Of a stretch of DNA of 64,000 nt, positions 16,740 to 25,187 are shown piece after piece. The translations under genes and the position numbers were made by a program. The notes under the pieces are model-generated. The model was not told the DNA's origin. It saw nothing but the letters and a program-made list of their open reading frames with translations, and did no database searches. The stretch covers positions 62,001 through 126,000 of the forward strand of contig NZ_JAGGDJ010000015.1 of NCBI RefSeq assembly GCF_017652985.1. Reading direction: 5' to 3'. Positions within the stretch are counted from its first letter, which is position 1, and every line of letters begins with the position of its first letter. The stretch is from Paenibacillus artemisiicola (GTDB lineage Bacteria; Bacillota; Bacilli; Paenibacillales; Paenibacillaceae).

Positions 16740-17210
16740 TCAGTCCGCGGACAGGCTGGCGACGACCTCGGCCAGCTTCTCCAGATTCTCTTCGTTGCCT
16801 TTGCCCGCGTAGGCTTTCACCTGCTCGTACACGGCCGCCGTCTCGAACTGCTGACGGAACACGACGCGCGTCTTGCCGTCGACGTCCTCGAACAAGGCGG
16901 TCAGCACGAAGACCGGCGCCTTGACATGCTTGAGGACGATCCGCTCGGGAGGCGCGATCTCCACGAACACGTTCGTGTTGGGGTAATCCGTGCCGTTCGG
17001 GCCGTGCATGACGAATTCCCACGTGCCGCCGGGCCGGAGATCGAAGCCGCTGAACGTATTCGTGAATCCGCGCGGACCCCACCAGCGCGCGAGCAGCGCC
17101 GGGTCCGTCCACGCCCGGAACACCGTTTCCCGCGGCGCATCGATGACGCGCGCCTCGACAAGCTCGTTCTCGCCCGCCGCGATCGTTCCTCGGTTGGCCT
17201 GATCGTTCAT
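16740..17210 (-). CDS. SRPBCC (AHSA1/START-like) protein
   Basis: A 156-residue protein of the Bet v1-like SRPBCC superfamily. It has the typical opening VIDAPRETVFRAWTDPALLARWWGP, the GFDLRPGGTWEFVMHGP hairpin and a C-terminal helix (VYEQVKAYAGKGNEENLEKLAEVVA). Such proteins bind hydrophobic ligands in a deep cavity; those next to ArsR or MerR regulators are usually of unknown substrate. The start at 17210 is preferred to a longer one because of CAGGGA seven bases upstream. It is the last gene of a three-gene run MerR - SRPBCC - SRPBCC on the minus strand. Confidence 0.87.
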   Translation of the reverse strand: MNDQANRGTIAAGENELVEARVIDAPRETVFRAWTDPALLARWWGPRGFTNTFSGFDLRPGGTWEFVMHGPNGTDYPNTNVFVEIAPPERIVLKHVKAPVFVLTALFEDVDGKTRVVFRQQFETAAVYEQVKAYAGKGNEENLEKLAEVVASLSAD

Positions 17211-17284
17211 GATGATCCCTGCTTTCCTCTGAATCTGGTTGGCCGGCCGCATGCCGCCGCCGGGCTCGGAATTGACGTCTGGAT

Positions 17285-17722
17285 TTATTCCGCGACCAGC
17301 TTGCCCAGCGCATCCAGCATGATGCCGGTGCCGTGCTCCCGCATCGCCGGCGTGTCGCGGCCGTCCAGGAAAGCGCCCTGCTCGGTGAACACGAGCCGCG
17401 TGCCGCCGTCTTCCGCCCGCAGTTCCACGGTGACGACGGAGACCGATACCCGCGCCTCGTCCAGATCAAGCGCATACGAGTAGACGATCCGCTCGTTCGG
17501 CACGATCTCCTGATACTGCGCCTCGAAATTCACGCTCATGCCGTCGGGCAGCCGGTCGCGGTTGCTCTCGCGGCCGCCGACGCGGAACTCGAACACGTCG
17601 GCCTTGGCGAACCATTGCGCCTTCTTCGCGGGATCCGACCACGCCGCGAACACGCGCTCGGGCTTCGCGCCGTAGACGCGTTCCACGACAAATTGAACAT
17701 GCTCGGTTGTACGTTTCGTCAT
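17285..17722 (-). CDS. SRPBCC (AHSA1-like) protein
   Basis: A 145-residue relative of the following gene: FVVERVYGAKPERVFAAWSDPAKKAQWFAK, FEFRVGGRESNRDRLPDG, then EIVPNERIVYSYALDLDEARVSVSVVTVEL and the FTEQGAFLDG hairpin with a terminal helix. AGGAGG lies ten bases before the ATG at 17722. It begins 13 bases after the MerR stop codon and is most likely cotranscribed with it. The pair of SRPBCC genes probably arose by divergence rather than recent duplication, as the sequences differ widely. Confidence 0.87.
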   Translation of the reverse strand: MTKRTTEHVQFVVERVYGAKPERVFAAWSDPAKKAQWFAKADVFEFRVGGRESNRDRLPDGMSVNFEAQYQEIVPNERIVYSYALDLDEARVSVSVVTVELRAEDGGTRLVFTEQGAFLDGRDTPAMREHGTGIMLDALGKLVAE

Positions 17723-17735
17723 CTCAACATTCCTC

Positions 17736-18227
17736 CTATAATGGCTCGTCCGCAAGCTCGCCGTCCAGAAAGCCGCCCAGCCGGTCCAGGCTGCTCTCCA
17801 CGCTTCGCTTCCGTTCGAAAACGTATTTCTCGTGGCTCTTCTTCATTGTCTGCAGCAGGCCGAGGAAATCGTCCACGGACAGCCGTTCCTTCTCCGCCAT
17901 CAAGTCGGCGACGTATTCAAGCTCGTCGAGCAGCTTCCGCTGGATCCGGATCGTCTCCTTCACGCGGGCCATCTGCTCCGCGACGATGTCGAACGGGCTG
18001 TATTCGCCCCCGGCCAGGATCGCTTTCACCTCGTCCAGCGACAGGTTCAATTCCTTCAACGCCAAAATCTGGTGCAGCCGAGCAATGTCCGCTTCATCGT
18101 ACAACCGGTGACCCGACTCGGAAAACGCCGACGGCGAGAACAGCCCGATTCCGTCGTAAAACCGCAGCGTCCGGACGGTTAAGCCCGTCAGCTTCGACAG
18201 CTCGCCGACCTTCCATGTTCGCCCCAT
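17736..18227 (-). CDS. MerR-family transcriptional regulator
   Basis: A 163-residue MerR protein. The N-terminal winged helix reads WKVGELSKLTGLTVRTLRFYDGIGLFSPSAFSESGHRLYDEADIARLHQILALKELNLSLDEVKAIL, followed by a long coiled-coil dimer helix (FDIVAEQMARVKETIRIQRKLLDELEYVADLM) and a short C-terminal part with no cysteine metal site, so it is closer to the TipA/Mta drug- or stress-sensing group than to the metal sensors. The start at 18227 is the family start and follows GGGGAGGG. It leads an operon with two SRPBCC genes and probably activates its own promoter. Confidence 0.92.
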   Translation of the reverse strand: MGRTWKVGELSKLTGLTVRTLRFYDGIGLFSPSAFSESGHRLYDEADIARLHQILALKELNLSLDEVKAILAGGEYSPFDIVAEQMARVKETIRIQRKLLDELEYVADLMAEKERLSVDDFLGLLQTMKKSHEKYVFERKRSVESSLDRLGGFLDGELADEPL

Positions 18228-18270
18228 AACCCTCCCCTTTCGTTCGCGCTTCGCGTTTACCGGTACCTTT

Positions 18271-18301
18271 ACTATAAAACATGACGTTACGTAAGGTGCA
18301 A
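18271..18301 (-). promoter_or_regulatory. MerR-type promoter with long spacer
   Basis: On the minus strand TTGCAC (18301-18296) and TATAGT (18276-18271) are separated by 19 bases, the unusual spacing of MerR-activated promoters. The spacer contains the palindrome TTACGTAA, a likely MerR site. Confidence 0.75.
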
Positions 18302-18354
18302 GCGCCTTATGCCCGAAAAGCGAAAAAAATTTTCCTCGCCGCCGGCCGCCGAAC

Positions 18355-18400
18355 GCCAAAACGCCCTTGCGGCGCTTCAAGCGGAAGCGCCGCAAGGGCA
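18355..18400 (-). terminator. terminator of the O-methyltransferase gene
   Basis: A 16-bp perfect stem, GCCCTTGCGGCGCTTC with its complement, around a five-base loop, followed on the minus strand by GTTTT. Confidence 0.8.
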
Positions 18401-18421
18401 ATCGTCCGGCCCGCGAACCCG

Positions 18422-19093
18422 TCAACCGTTCACGATGCCGATCATGAAGCCGTCGTAGCCTTTAGAGCCGACGGTTTGAATCGCGGTCGCCGAGATGCGC
18501 GGCTCCTGCGCGAGCAGGTCGAAGAAGGCGCGGACGCCCTGCACCCGGGGATCCGTGCTGTGACGTTCGATGACCGCCCCTTCGCGGACGACGTTGTCCC
18601 CGACGATTACCGTGCCGGGACGCGAGAAGCGCAGCGCCCACGTCAGGTACGCGGGATTGTTCGGCTTATCCGCGTCGATGAAGATCAGATCGAACGGCGC
18701 CGCTCCTTCCGCGTCCAGCTCCGCCAGCTGCTCCAGCGCCGGGCCGACGCGAACGTCGACGACGCGGTCCAGACCGGCCCGCGCCGCGTTCGCGACGGCG
18801 ACGGCGGCATGGCGCGGATCCAGCTCCAGCGTCACCAGCGTGCCGTCCTCCGGGAGCGCCCGAGCCATCCAGATCGTGCTGTACCCGCCGAGCGTCCCGA
18901 TCTCGAGTATGCGCTTCGCGCCCGCCATGCGCGCGAACAGCTGCAGCAGCTTGCCTTGGGCGGCGGACACGTCGATCGGCGGCAGATCGGCTTGGCGGTT
19001 CGCGTCCAGCGCCTCGTCCAGCGCCGGGTCCCGCGGAATGAGGCGGTCCTCGATATACTCGTCGACAAGGCTCCACGTAAAGGCTTCGTTCAT
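18422..19093 (-). CDS. class I SAM-dependent O-methyltransferase
   Basis: A 223-residue methyltransferase of the catechol/caffeoyl-CoA-type family (COG4122). SAM motif I is RILEIGTLGGYSTIWMARALP, the acidic loop is LVTLELDPRHA, and the metal-binding stretch is LIFIDADKPNNPAYLTWAL, followed by GTVIVGDNVVREG. It would methylate a vicinal-diol or similar hydroxyl on a small aromatic compound in the cytoplasm. AAAGGAGAGG lies before the ATG. It is divergent from a LysR gene, with a LysR-type box between them, so it is likely that regulator's target. Confidence 0.9.
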   Translation of the reverse strand: MNEAFTWSLVDEYIEDRLIPRDPALDEALDANRQADLPPIDVSAAQGKLLQLFARMAGAKRILEIGTLGGYSTIWMARALPEDGTLVTLELDPRHAAVAVANAARAGLDRVVDVRVGPALEQLAELDAEGAAPFDLIFIDADKPNNPAYLTWALRFSRPGTVIVGDNVVREGAVIERHSTDPRVQGVRAFFDLLAQEPRISATAIQTVGSKGYDGFMIGIVNG

Positions 19094-19154
19094 GCTGATC
19101 CTCTCCTTTAGCGAATGGGTTGAGCTTCCACTTCCATTGTAGAGTCCCTATAAT

Positions 19155-19177
19155 GATAAATAAAATATATCTTTATC
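19155..19177. promoter_or_regulatory. LysR-type binding box between the methyltransferase and LysR genes
   Basis: GATAAA-N11-TTTATC, a perfect six-base inverted repeat with the T-N11-A spacing of LysR sites, in the 131-base divergent gap. Confidence 0.65.
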
Positions 19178-19224
19178 TCGCACTCATAGATTAAATATAT
19201 AAGTCAAGCGGAAGGAGCCTTCCC

Positions 19225-20111
19225 ATGAACCTGCACGCCCTGCGCCTGTTTCACGTGATCGCGTCCACGGGCAGCGTGACCCGCGCCTCCGAGCTGCTCA
19301 GCATCAGCCAACCGGCCATTACCGCCCAAGTCAAGAAATTCGAGAGAGAGCTGGGCATGACGCTGCTGCAGCCGAGCGGACGCGGCATCGCCTTGACCGA
19401 AGCCGGCGCCGGACTTGCGCTGCTGGCCAAGCGGCTGTTCGCGACGGAGCAGCAGATCGAACAATATTGCGAGGAATTCCGCGGCGGCGCGCGCGGCCAT
19501 ATTCGGATCGCCGCGACGTATTTGCCGGCGCAGTTTCTCATCCCCGCTTGGATCGCCAAATTCAAGCAGCGCTACGAGAACGTCGAGATGACGATCACGA
19601 CGACCAATTCCGCCGACGCGTTCCGGCAGCTCTTGAACATGGACGCCGATATCGCGGTTTATGGCGGATTGACTGAAGAGCACCCGGACGCGATTCTGGC
19701 CGAGCAGCTCTTCCAAGACGAGCTGTGGTTCGTCGTCGCGCCGAATCACCCGTACGCGAACCGGGAGGTGTCGCTTCGCGACATGATGCGGGAGCCGTTC
19801 GTCATGCGGGAAGAAGGCAGCTCGACGCGCGAGCGGCTGCTGGCGCTCTGCCGGACGTACAACGTTCCCGCGCCGCGCATCCCGCTGCGGTTCAACGGCT
19901 GCACGAAGCGATCATGGCCGTCATCGCGGGCTACGGCGCCAATTTCGTCTCCTCGCTCGTCGTGCGCGAGTACGTCCGGCGCGGGGAGCTCAGCCGCGTC
20001 CATGTGAAGGATATCCGGCTCGTCAATTCGATCGCCGTATGCACGCGCCGCGACGAGCCCCTTCCCGCCGCGGCGGCCAACCTCGTGAACCTGATCCGAA
20101 GCGAAGCCTGA
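19225..20111 (+). pseudogene. LysR-family regulator, frameshifted near 19900
   Basis: The first 220 or so residues (19225 to about 19900) are a normal LysR protein: the winged helix MNLHALRLFHVIASTGSVTRASELLSISQPAITAQVKKFERELGMTLL and the start of the effector domain. The frame then shifts: after LRFNG the expected LHEAIMAVIAGYGANFVSSLVVREYVRRGEL is found in another frame and continues to 20111. One base is missing near 19898-19904, where GGCTGCACGAAGCG is read instead of GGC-CTG-CAC-GAA-GCG. If real, the mutation removes the second half of the effector domain. It may also be a sequencing error, because the rest of both frames is well preserved. Confidence 0.85.
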
Positions 20112-20144
20112 AGGCGGCTCCCGTCCGCGTCCGAACGGCGCAAA

Positions 20145-20190
20145 AAGAGCCGTTCGCTGCCCCGGCGAGGGAGCGGCAACAACGGCTCTT
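20145..20190. terminator. hairpin downstream of the LysR gene
   Basis: AAGAGCCGTT / AACGGCTCTT inverted repeat, with inner GC-rich pairing and an A-run on its left, between convergent genes. No strong T-run on the plus side. Confidence 0.5.
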
Positions 20191-20232
20191 GAATGATTGT
20201 TAACGATGATGGCTGGCATATGGGACGTTCGA

Positions 20233-21039
20233 CTAGACGGCGGCGGATTCCGCCTGAATGCGCTGCGCCTCGCAGGCCCGTTCGTCCGGCGTCATGCGCG
20301 GACAGACGAAGCATTTGGTCCCGCCCTCGCGGCGGTCGTACTGGCAGCAGCCGGAGCGCATCATCCAGCGCTCGCCGGGCTGGTACGGATTGTCGACGTA
20401 GCGGGTCTCCCATTGGAACGGGTTGCGCTTGCGGCCGAAGGCCTCCGCCGGGATCGCTTCGGACAGCAGCCGGAAATGATGGTCGAACCGTTCGGTTACC
20501 TCCGCCGGCAGCCGCATCTTCCCCACGAAGTCTTTGACCACGCCGGCGATGCTGCCGAACTGCTGCCAGATGACCTCCGCGTTCATGCGAGAAGCCTGCG
20601 CGATCGCCCGGACTGCAGGCGTCACGGTGTCCGTCATGAACGCGCGCCAATCCTCCGCCACGAAGCCGTCGGCGTTCCCTTCGGGCAGCTCCGCCGCGTC
20701 GATCCCGTCGAGCCGGTAGCCCAGATGCGGGTGGCCGTGGTCTTCCTCGTAATCGATCTGGAACGTCAGGTTATCGAGGTTCAGCCGAAGAATCTTGCCG
20801 TACATGGCGAGGAAAATCAGCTTCGTCACGCTCAGATGGCACAGCGTCGTGCCGAAGAACGAGCCCGGCAGCTTGTAGTCGGTCGCCCGCACGATCTCCC
20901 CCGTCTTGCGCAGCATGCCGTCCAAGCGGGCGGCGTCGAAGAAGCCGGTCGCCGGCATTTCGTCCAGCACGTGCTCCGCGCCCTCCGGCGAGATATGCAA
21001 GTAGGTTTTCACCAACGAAAAATCGTACGCTGTCGTCAT
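20233..21039 (-). CDS. FhuF-like siderophore-iron reductase
   Basis: A 268-residue cytoplasmic protein with the C-terminal 2Fe-2S signature C231-C232-x10-C243-x2-C246 (SGCCQYDRR ... KCFVCPR), characteristic of FhuF and of the C-terminal domain of related siderophore proteins. Such proteins reduce ferric iron released from hydroxamate siderophores. The middle of the protein contains the conserved LCHLSVTKLIFLAMYGKI stretch. A perfect Fur box lies 17 bases upstream of the ATG, so the gene is almost certainly iron-repressed. The siderophore uptake genes themselves are not in the window. Confidence 0.88.
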   Translation of the reverse strand: MTTAYDFSLVKTYLHISPEGAEHVLDEMPATGFFDAARLDGMLRKTGEIVRATDYKLPGSFFGTTLCHLSVTKLIFLAMYGKILRLNLDNLTFQIDYEEDHGHPHLGYRLDGIDAAELPEGNADGFVAEDWRAFMTDTVTPAVRAIAQASRMNAEVIWQQFGSIAGVVKDFVGKMRLPAEVTERFDHHFRLLSEAIPAEAFGRKRNPFQWETRYVDNPYQPGERWMMRSGCCQYDRREGGTKCFVCPRMTPDERACEAQRIQAESAAV

Positions 21040-21055
21040 GGTTTATCCGCCCCCA

Positions 21056-21070
21056 TGATAATGATTATCA
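21056..21070 (-). promoter_or_regulatory. Fur box
   Basis: TGATAATGATTATCA, a perfect 7-1-7 match to the Bacillus Fur consensus, directly upstream of the FhuF-like gene. Confidence 0.9.
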
Positions 21071-21208
21071 CTTTCAATATCTTAACATATCGCCGCAAGG
21101 TACACAATCGTTCCGTTCATGGTATGCTGGAAGCAACCTGCTTTTATTTTCCAACTCCGCAATGGCTAACGGAACTCCAAATCCGCATTTCCAAAGGGAG
21201 GATCTGAA

Positions 21209-21742
21209 ATGGATTTCGTCCGCGATCATGCCATGTATGTCTCCGTCTTCGGCCTGTTCAGCTTCGTCTGGTTCGGCTGGGCCCAGGAAAACCCGCGCCC
21301 GCACTGGCGCAAATACCTCGGGATCGCTTCCGGGACGGCCCTGCTGCTCTGCCTGTACGGCGTTTACTTGAGCGTCACGCATTGGGACGCGCCTTCCGCG
21401 CTGGCGGACGACGGCCCGCTCCGCGGCTATCTGATCTCCGTCTACGCGGAGATCGCCGTCTGCGGCATAGGTGCCTACCTGCTGATCCGCCGCAGGCGCT
21501 CCGGCCTCGTCGCGCCGTGGATCGCGTTCATCGTCGGCGTGCATTTCATCGGACTGCGCCATGTCTTCGACGATGCCGGCCTCTACGTGCTGGCGGCGCT
21601 GCTCGTCGCCGTCGCGGCGGCCGCGCCTTTCGTCGCGCCGCGGCTGCGGGTCGCGAACAGCGCCGTGACCGGCATCGGCGCGGGCGCGTCGCTGTTCGGG
21701 TTCGCGCTGCTCGGCCTCGTCCGTTTTTTCGCATCGGTCTAG
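21209..21742 (+). CDS. integral membrane protein of unknown function
   Basis: A 177-residue protein with about five or six hydrophobic helices: VFGLFSFVWFGWAQ, YLGIASGTALLLCLYGVYLS, YAEIAVCGIGAYLLI, APWIAFIVGVHFIGL, LYVLAALLVAVAAAAPFV and SLFGFALLGLVRFF. Loops contain the motifs WAQENPRP and GLRHVFDD. AGGGAGGATC lies before the ATG. It stands in its own gap between FhuF (divergent) and the SDR (same strand, 143 bases on). No known family could be recognised with confidence. Confidence 0.7.
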   Translation: MDFVRDHAMYVSVFGLFSFVWFGWAQENPRPHWRKYLGIASGTALLLCLYGVYLSVTHWDAPSALADDGPLRGYLISVYAEIAVCGIGAYLLIRRRRSGLVAPWIAFIVGVHFIGLRHVFDDAGLYVLAALLVAVAAAAPFVAPRLRVANSAVTGIGAGASLFGFALLGLVRFFASV

Positions 21743-21885
21743 CTCGTTACGCCATTAAAACGGCTTGGCGGCCGCTTCGCCCGCCAAGCCTGCAAGCTTC
21801 CGCGTGCGCGACCTTCCCGTCCGGCCACACCTTCCCGCCCATGGGTGAATATCCTGTATCATCAATCCATCACGGAGGTACAGCG

Positions 21886-22785
21886 ATGATCCCGGGTTAC
21901 CCCTATTACAGTCAAGAGACGAAATGCGAGCAGGTGCCGGTGACGTTCCCGCCCCAGCATCAAGACCGCCAGCCCGGTCTTGAATATCTGATGGTGCCGA
22001 CGCCGATCTCGGATAATCCCGGCTACAAAGGCAGCGGGAAGCTGGCGGGCAAGGTCGCGATCATCACAGGCGGGGACAGCGGCATCGGCCGCGCGGTCGC
22101 CATCGCCTTCGCCAAAGAAGGCGCCGACGTCGCCATCGTCTACTTGTACGAGCGCGAAGACGCCGCCGCGACGCAAAAGACGGTGGAGCGGTACGGGCGG
22201 AGCTGCCTGCCCATCGAAGGCGACCTGCGCGTGCCGGCGTTCTCCGCGGAAGTCGTGAAGCGGACGCTGGAGCGCTACGGCAAGCTCGACGCGCTCGTCC
22301 TGAACCAAGGGGTCCAGTTTCCGCAGGACAGCATCTTGAACATCTCCGACGCGCAGCTGGAAGACACGTACCGCACGAACATTTTCCCTCACTTTTATAT
22401 GACCAAGGCGGCGCTTCCCCATCTCCGTCCCGGCAGCACGATCACCAGCACCGCATCCGTCACCGCCTACGCCGGCGCGCCGCTGCTCGTAGACTATTCC
22501 TCGACGAAGGGCGCGATCGTCTCGTTCACCCGCTCCCTGTCCCTTCAGCTCGTCAAATGCGGCGTCCGCGTCAATGCCGTCGCGCCGGGTCCGATCTGGA
22601 CGCCGCTTATCGTGTCCAGCTATTCGGCGGAGTACGTGAAGACGTTCGGGCTCGAAACGCCGATGAAGCGCGCCGGCCAACCGTTCGAGCTGGCGCCGGC
22701 CTACGTCTATCTCGCCTCCGACGATTCGTCGTTCGTCACGGGCCAAGTGCTGCACGTGAACGGCGGGGTCATGACCGAGACCTGA
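21886..22785 (+). CDS. short-chain dehydrogenase/reductase with N-terminal extension
   Basis: A 299-residue SDR. The first 50 residues (YPYYSQETKCEQVP ... QPGLEYLMVPTP) are the extension typical of the YhdF/YghA-type general-stress oxidoreductases. The Rossmann motif is ITGGDSGIGRA, the catalytic set is S in STASV and Y-x3-K in YSSTKGA, and the protein ends in the usual YLASDDSSFVTGQVLHVNGG. It probably reduces small aldehydes or ketones with NAD(P)H. GGAGG lies six to seven bases before the ATG, and it has its own terminator. Confidence 0.92.
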   Translation: MIPGYPYYSQETKCEQVPVTFPPQHQDRQPGLEYLMVPTPISDNPGYKGSGKLAGKVAIITGGDSGIGRAVAIAFAKEGADVAIVYLYEREDAAATQKTVERYGRSCLPIEGDLRVPAFSAEVVKRTLERYGKLDALVLNQGVQFPQDSILNISDAQLEDTYRTNIFPHFYMTKAALPHLRPGSTITSTASVTAYAGAPLLVDYSSTKGAIVSFTRSLSLQLVKCGVRVNAVAPGPIWTPLIVSSYSAEYVKTFGLETPMKRAGQPFELAPAYVYLASDDSSFVTGQVLHVNGGVMTET

Positions 22786-22818
22786 GACAGCGGACGGTCC
22801 GCCGACTTATCGCAGACG

Positions 22819-22846
22819 AAAAAGGACCCCGAAACGGGGTCTTTTT
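22819..22846 (+). terminator. terminator of the SDR gene
   Basis: AAAAGGACCCCGAAACGGGGTCTTTTT: stem GACCCCG/CGGGGTC with flanking A- and T-runs. Confidence 0.9.
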
Positions 22847-22898
22847 GGCGCGTACAGGCGCGGCCGTCGCTGCTTCCGGTCTGCGGCTGCACGGCCGT

Positions 22899-23453
22899 TT
22901 ACCGCTCGTCCGCCTTCCGCATCCAGTCGCGGAACCGGCTGCCCAGCTCCGGGCTGTCGAAGGCGTACGCTTCGCCGGAGCGGAGATGAAGCTCGACGCC
23001 GCCAGACGGACCGAACAGCAGCAGCTGCTCCGTCAACCCGTCCTCGAAGACGACCGTCGCCTCGCCGGCGGCGCCGTAAGCGTTGCCCGGCTCGAACGCG
23101 CGCATCGGCGCATGTCCCATCAAGTCGGCCGCCTCCTGCCGTTCCTCGGCGCTCAGCGCGTACGGACGCCCCGGCTGCCCGACCCGTATGTCCGCCGCCT
23201 CGCCGGCCAGCAGCTTAGCCTGAAACTGCGCCCGGTAGGCCGCGCCGTCGCCGCCGGACGAACAGCTGGAGACGAGGAGGACGAGGCCGGCAAGAATCGC
23301 AAGGACCCCGCCCAGCCGATGCGCGCTCAGCGCCGCGCCGCTCGGCTCCGCGTCCCGAAACCTCCAGCCGGCCGACATCTGCCATGACGTCGCGGGCGAC
23401 AGCGCGCCGACGACGCCGATGGCGATCGCGACGAACCCGAGTAATGTCCGCAT
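22899..23453 (-). CDS. membrane protein with C-terminal soluble domain
   Basis: A 184-residue protein. Two hydrophobic segments (LLGFVAIAIGVVGALSP near the start and LGGVLAILAGLVLLVSS after a short loop containing SWQMSAGWRFRDAEPS, a pattern of DUF6199-type proteins) are followed by a soluble part: AEERQEAADLMGHAPMRAFEPGN ... EATVVFEDGLTEQLLLFGPSGGVELHLRSGEAYAFDSPELGSRFRDWMRKA. The VELHLRSGEAYAFDS stretch suggests a PH-like beta domain. The start at 23453 follows AAGGAG. A single gene of unknown role. Confidence 0.7.
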   Translation of the reverse strand: MRTLLGFVAIAIGVVGALSPATSWQMSAGWRFRDAEPSGAALSAHRLGGVLAILAGLVLLVSSCSSGGDGAAYRAQFQAKLLAGEAADIRVGQPGRPYALSAEERQEAADLMGHAPMRAFEPGNAYGAAGEATVVFEDGLTEQLLLFGPSGGVELHLRSGEAYAFDSPELGSRFRDWMRKADER

Positions 23454-23574
23454 GCCCGCTTCTCCTTCCCATCGCATAAATTCCATATTATGGGTAGACG
23501 CTCCGGAGACGCGATTGGTTGCATCGGCCGTTTATTTTTTTAAACGGCTTCCTGCCGCGAACGCCGAGCGAACG

Positions 23575-24489
23575 TCACTTCGCCGCGTGCGCCAGACGGC
23601 GCGGCGCGCGGCGGGAAGGCCGGCGATTGACGAGGAAGATGCTTCCGAGCACGAGGATCAGTCCGGCCAGCAGCGAGAGCGAGAACGGCTCGCCGAAGAA
23701 CAGGCAGCCCGTCAAGATCGCCACGAGCGGAATCAGGAACGTATACGAAGCCACCTTGCTGGCGTCGCCCGAATCCATGAGCCGGTAGAAGACGAGCCAG
23801 CCCAAGGCGATGACGAAGATCGCGATGAACAGCAGATCGGCGATGAAGTCCGCGCTCCACGCGACGTCCGACCAGCGTTCTACCCGGCTGCCCAGCGCGG
23901 TCATGAATCCGCCGCCGAACAGCAGCTGCATGGAGACGAGCCAGATGGGATCGACGGCGGCGCCGGATTTCTTGACGAAGACGGTGCCGAGCGCCCAGCT
24001 GAGCGCCGAGCCCAGGGCAAGCAGGATGCCCGCGGCGGAGATGTGACCGGATGCGCTCCCCGATCCGCCGCATATGACGGCGACGCCGGCGAATCCTAAG
24101 ACCAGGCCGGCGACCTTCAGCCCGTTCATCGATTCGCCCAGCCACAGCCAGGAGAACAGGCCGACCAGCACCGGCTGAAGGAAGACGATGGCCGAGAACA
24201 GCCCCGAGGGCAAATAACCGAGTCCGATCGTCTGCAAGCCGTAATACAAGACGACGTTCACGACGGCCGAGACGGCGTAGATGCGCCAAGTCTGCTTGAA
24301 CCGCAGCCGGCGGTAGCGCGGAATGGCGACCGCGAGCAGCAGCAATCCGCCGAGCAGCGTACGGATGCCGGAGAACAAGATCGGCGGCGCGTAAGCGAGC
24401 GCGTATTTGGACAACGGCCAGTTAACGCCCCAGACGAGGACGAGGAAGGCGATCATAAGCGCGGTTTGCATACCGGTTGAGCGTGTCAT
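23575..24489 (-). CDS. EamA/DMT-family transporter
   Basis: A 304-residue membrane protein with ten helices arranged as two EamA repeats. The first begins MTRSTGMQTALMIAFLVLVWGVNWPLSKYAL, with IRTLLGGLLLL and LVGLFSWLWLGESMNGLKVAGLVLGFAGV; the second repeats this as ILLALGSALSWALGTVFVKKSG ... AILTGCLFFGEPFSLSLLAGLILVLGSIFLV. Members export amino acids, purines or other metabolites. GAGGGGG lies about ten bases before the ATG. It starts 14 bases after the stop of lrgB, so it could be transcribed from the lrgAB promoter. Confidence 0.9.
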   Translation of the reverse strand: MTRSTGMQTALMIAFLVLVWGVNWPLSKYALAYAPPILFSGIRTLLGGLLLLAVAIPRYRRLRFKQTWRIYAVSAVVNVVLYYGLQTIGLGYLPSGLFSAIVFLQPVLVGLFSWLWLGESMNGLKVAGLVLGFAGVAVICGGSGSASGHISAAGILLALGSALSWALGTVFVKKSGAAVDPIWLVSMQLLFGGGFMTALGSRVERWSDVAWSADFIADLLFIAIFVIALGWLVFYRLMDSGDASKVASYTFLIPLVAILTGCLFFGEPFSLSLLAGLILVLGSIFLVNRRPSRRAPRRLAHAAK

Positions 24490-24503
24490 GCCTAGGTTCC
24501 CCC

Positions 24504-25187
24504 TCAAGATTCGAAATAGGTCAGCAGCCACGGCGCGATGAATAACGTAACGACCGCGGCCAATATCATGGCGATGCTCGATACCGTGCCCGATACGCTG
24601 CTCAGCTCGAACGCCTTGGACGTTCCCGCGCCGTGGGCGCTCGTGCCGAGCAGCACGCCGCGGGCGACGTCGCTGCGGATGCGAAGCAGCCGGATCACGC
24701 CCGGACCGATGAGCGAGCCGAAAATGCCGGTGATCATGACCGCTACCGCGGTGACCGCCGGAATGCCGCCGATCGCCTGCGAGATGTTCATCGCGATCGG
24801 CGTCGTCGACGAGTGCGGAATCAGGCTGTTCACGAGCTGCGGATCGAGCTTCATGGCCTTGGCCAGCCACAGCGTCGACCCGACCGCGGCCGCCGAGCCG
24901 GACAGCACGCCGGCCGCGATCTCGGCCGCATGCTTCTTCACGAGGCCGAAATGCCGGGCGAGCGGAACCGCCAGCGCGACGGTGGCGGGCTGCAGCATGT
25001 CGGAGAGCCAGTGCGCCCCGGCATTGTACGCCGCGAAATCCGTCCGCGTCGCCAGCAGCAGCAGCGCGAGCGACGCCGGCGTCACGATGAGCGGCGACAG
25101 GAGCAGGATCCGCCGGCGCCTATACAGCCGATTCGCCAGCGCGTAGACGAGCACCGTGGCGAGGAAGCTTGCGATGGCGGTCGTCAT
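24504..25187 (-). CDS. lrgB: LrgB/CidB-family membrane protein
   Basis: A 227-residue integral membrane protein with the family core: SDMLQPATVALAVPLARHFGLVKKH, LSGSAAAVGSTLWLAKAMKLDPQLVNSLIPHSSTTPIAM and GVLLGTSAHGAGTSKAFELSSVSGTVSSIAM. LrgB partners the holin-like LrgA and the complex is now viewed as a pyruvate or small-acid transporter with effects on autolysis. The start at 25187 overlaps the stop of lrgA by four bases. AAAGGAG lies upstream. Confidence 0.92.
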   Translation of the reverse strand: MTTAIASFLATVLVYALANRLYRRRRILLLSPLIVTPASLALLLLATRTDFAAYNAGAHWLSDMLQPATVALAVPLARHFGLVKKHAAEIAAGVLSGSAAAVGSTLWLAKAMKLDPQLVNSLIPHSSTTPIAMNISQAIGGIPAVTAVAVMITGIFGSLIGPGVIRLLRIRSDVARGVLLGTSAHGAGTSKAFELSSVSGTVSSIAMILAAVVTLFIAPWLLTYFES

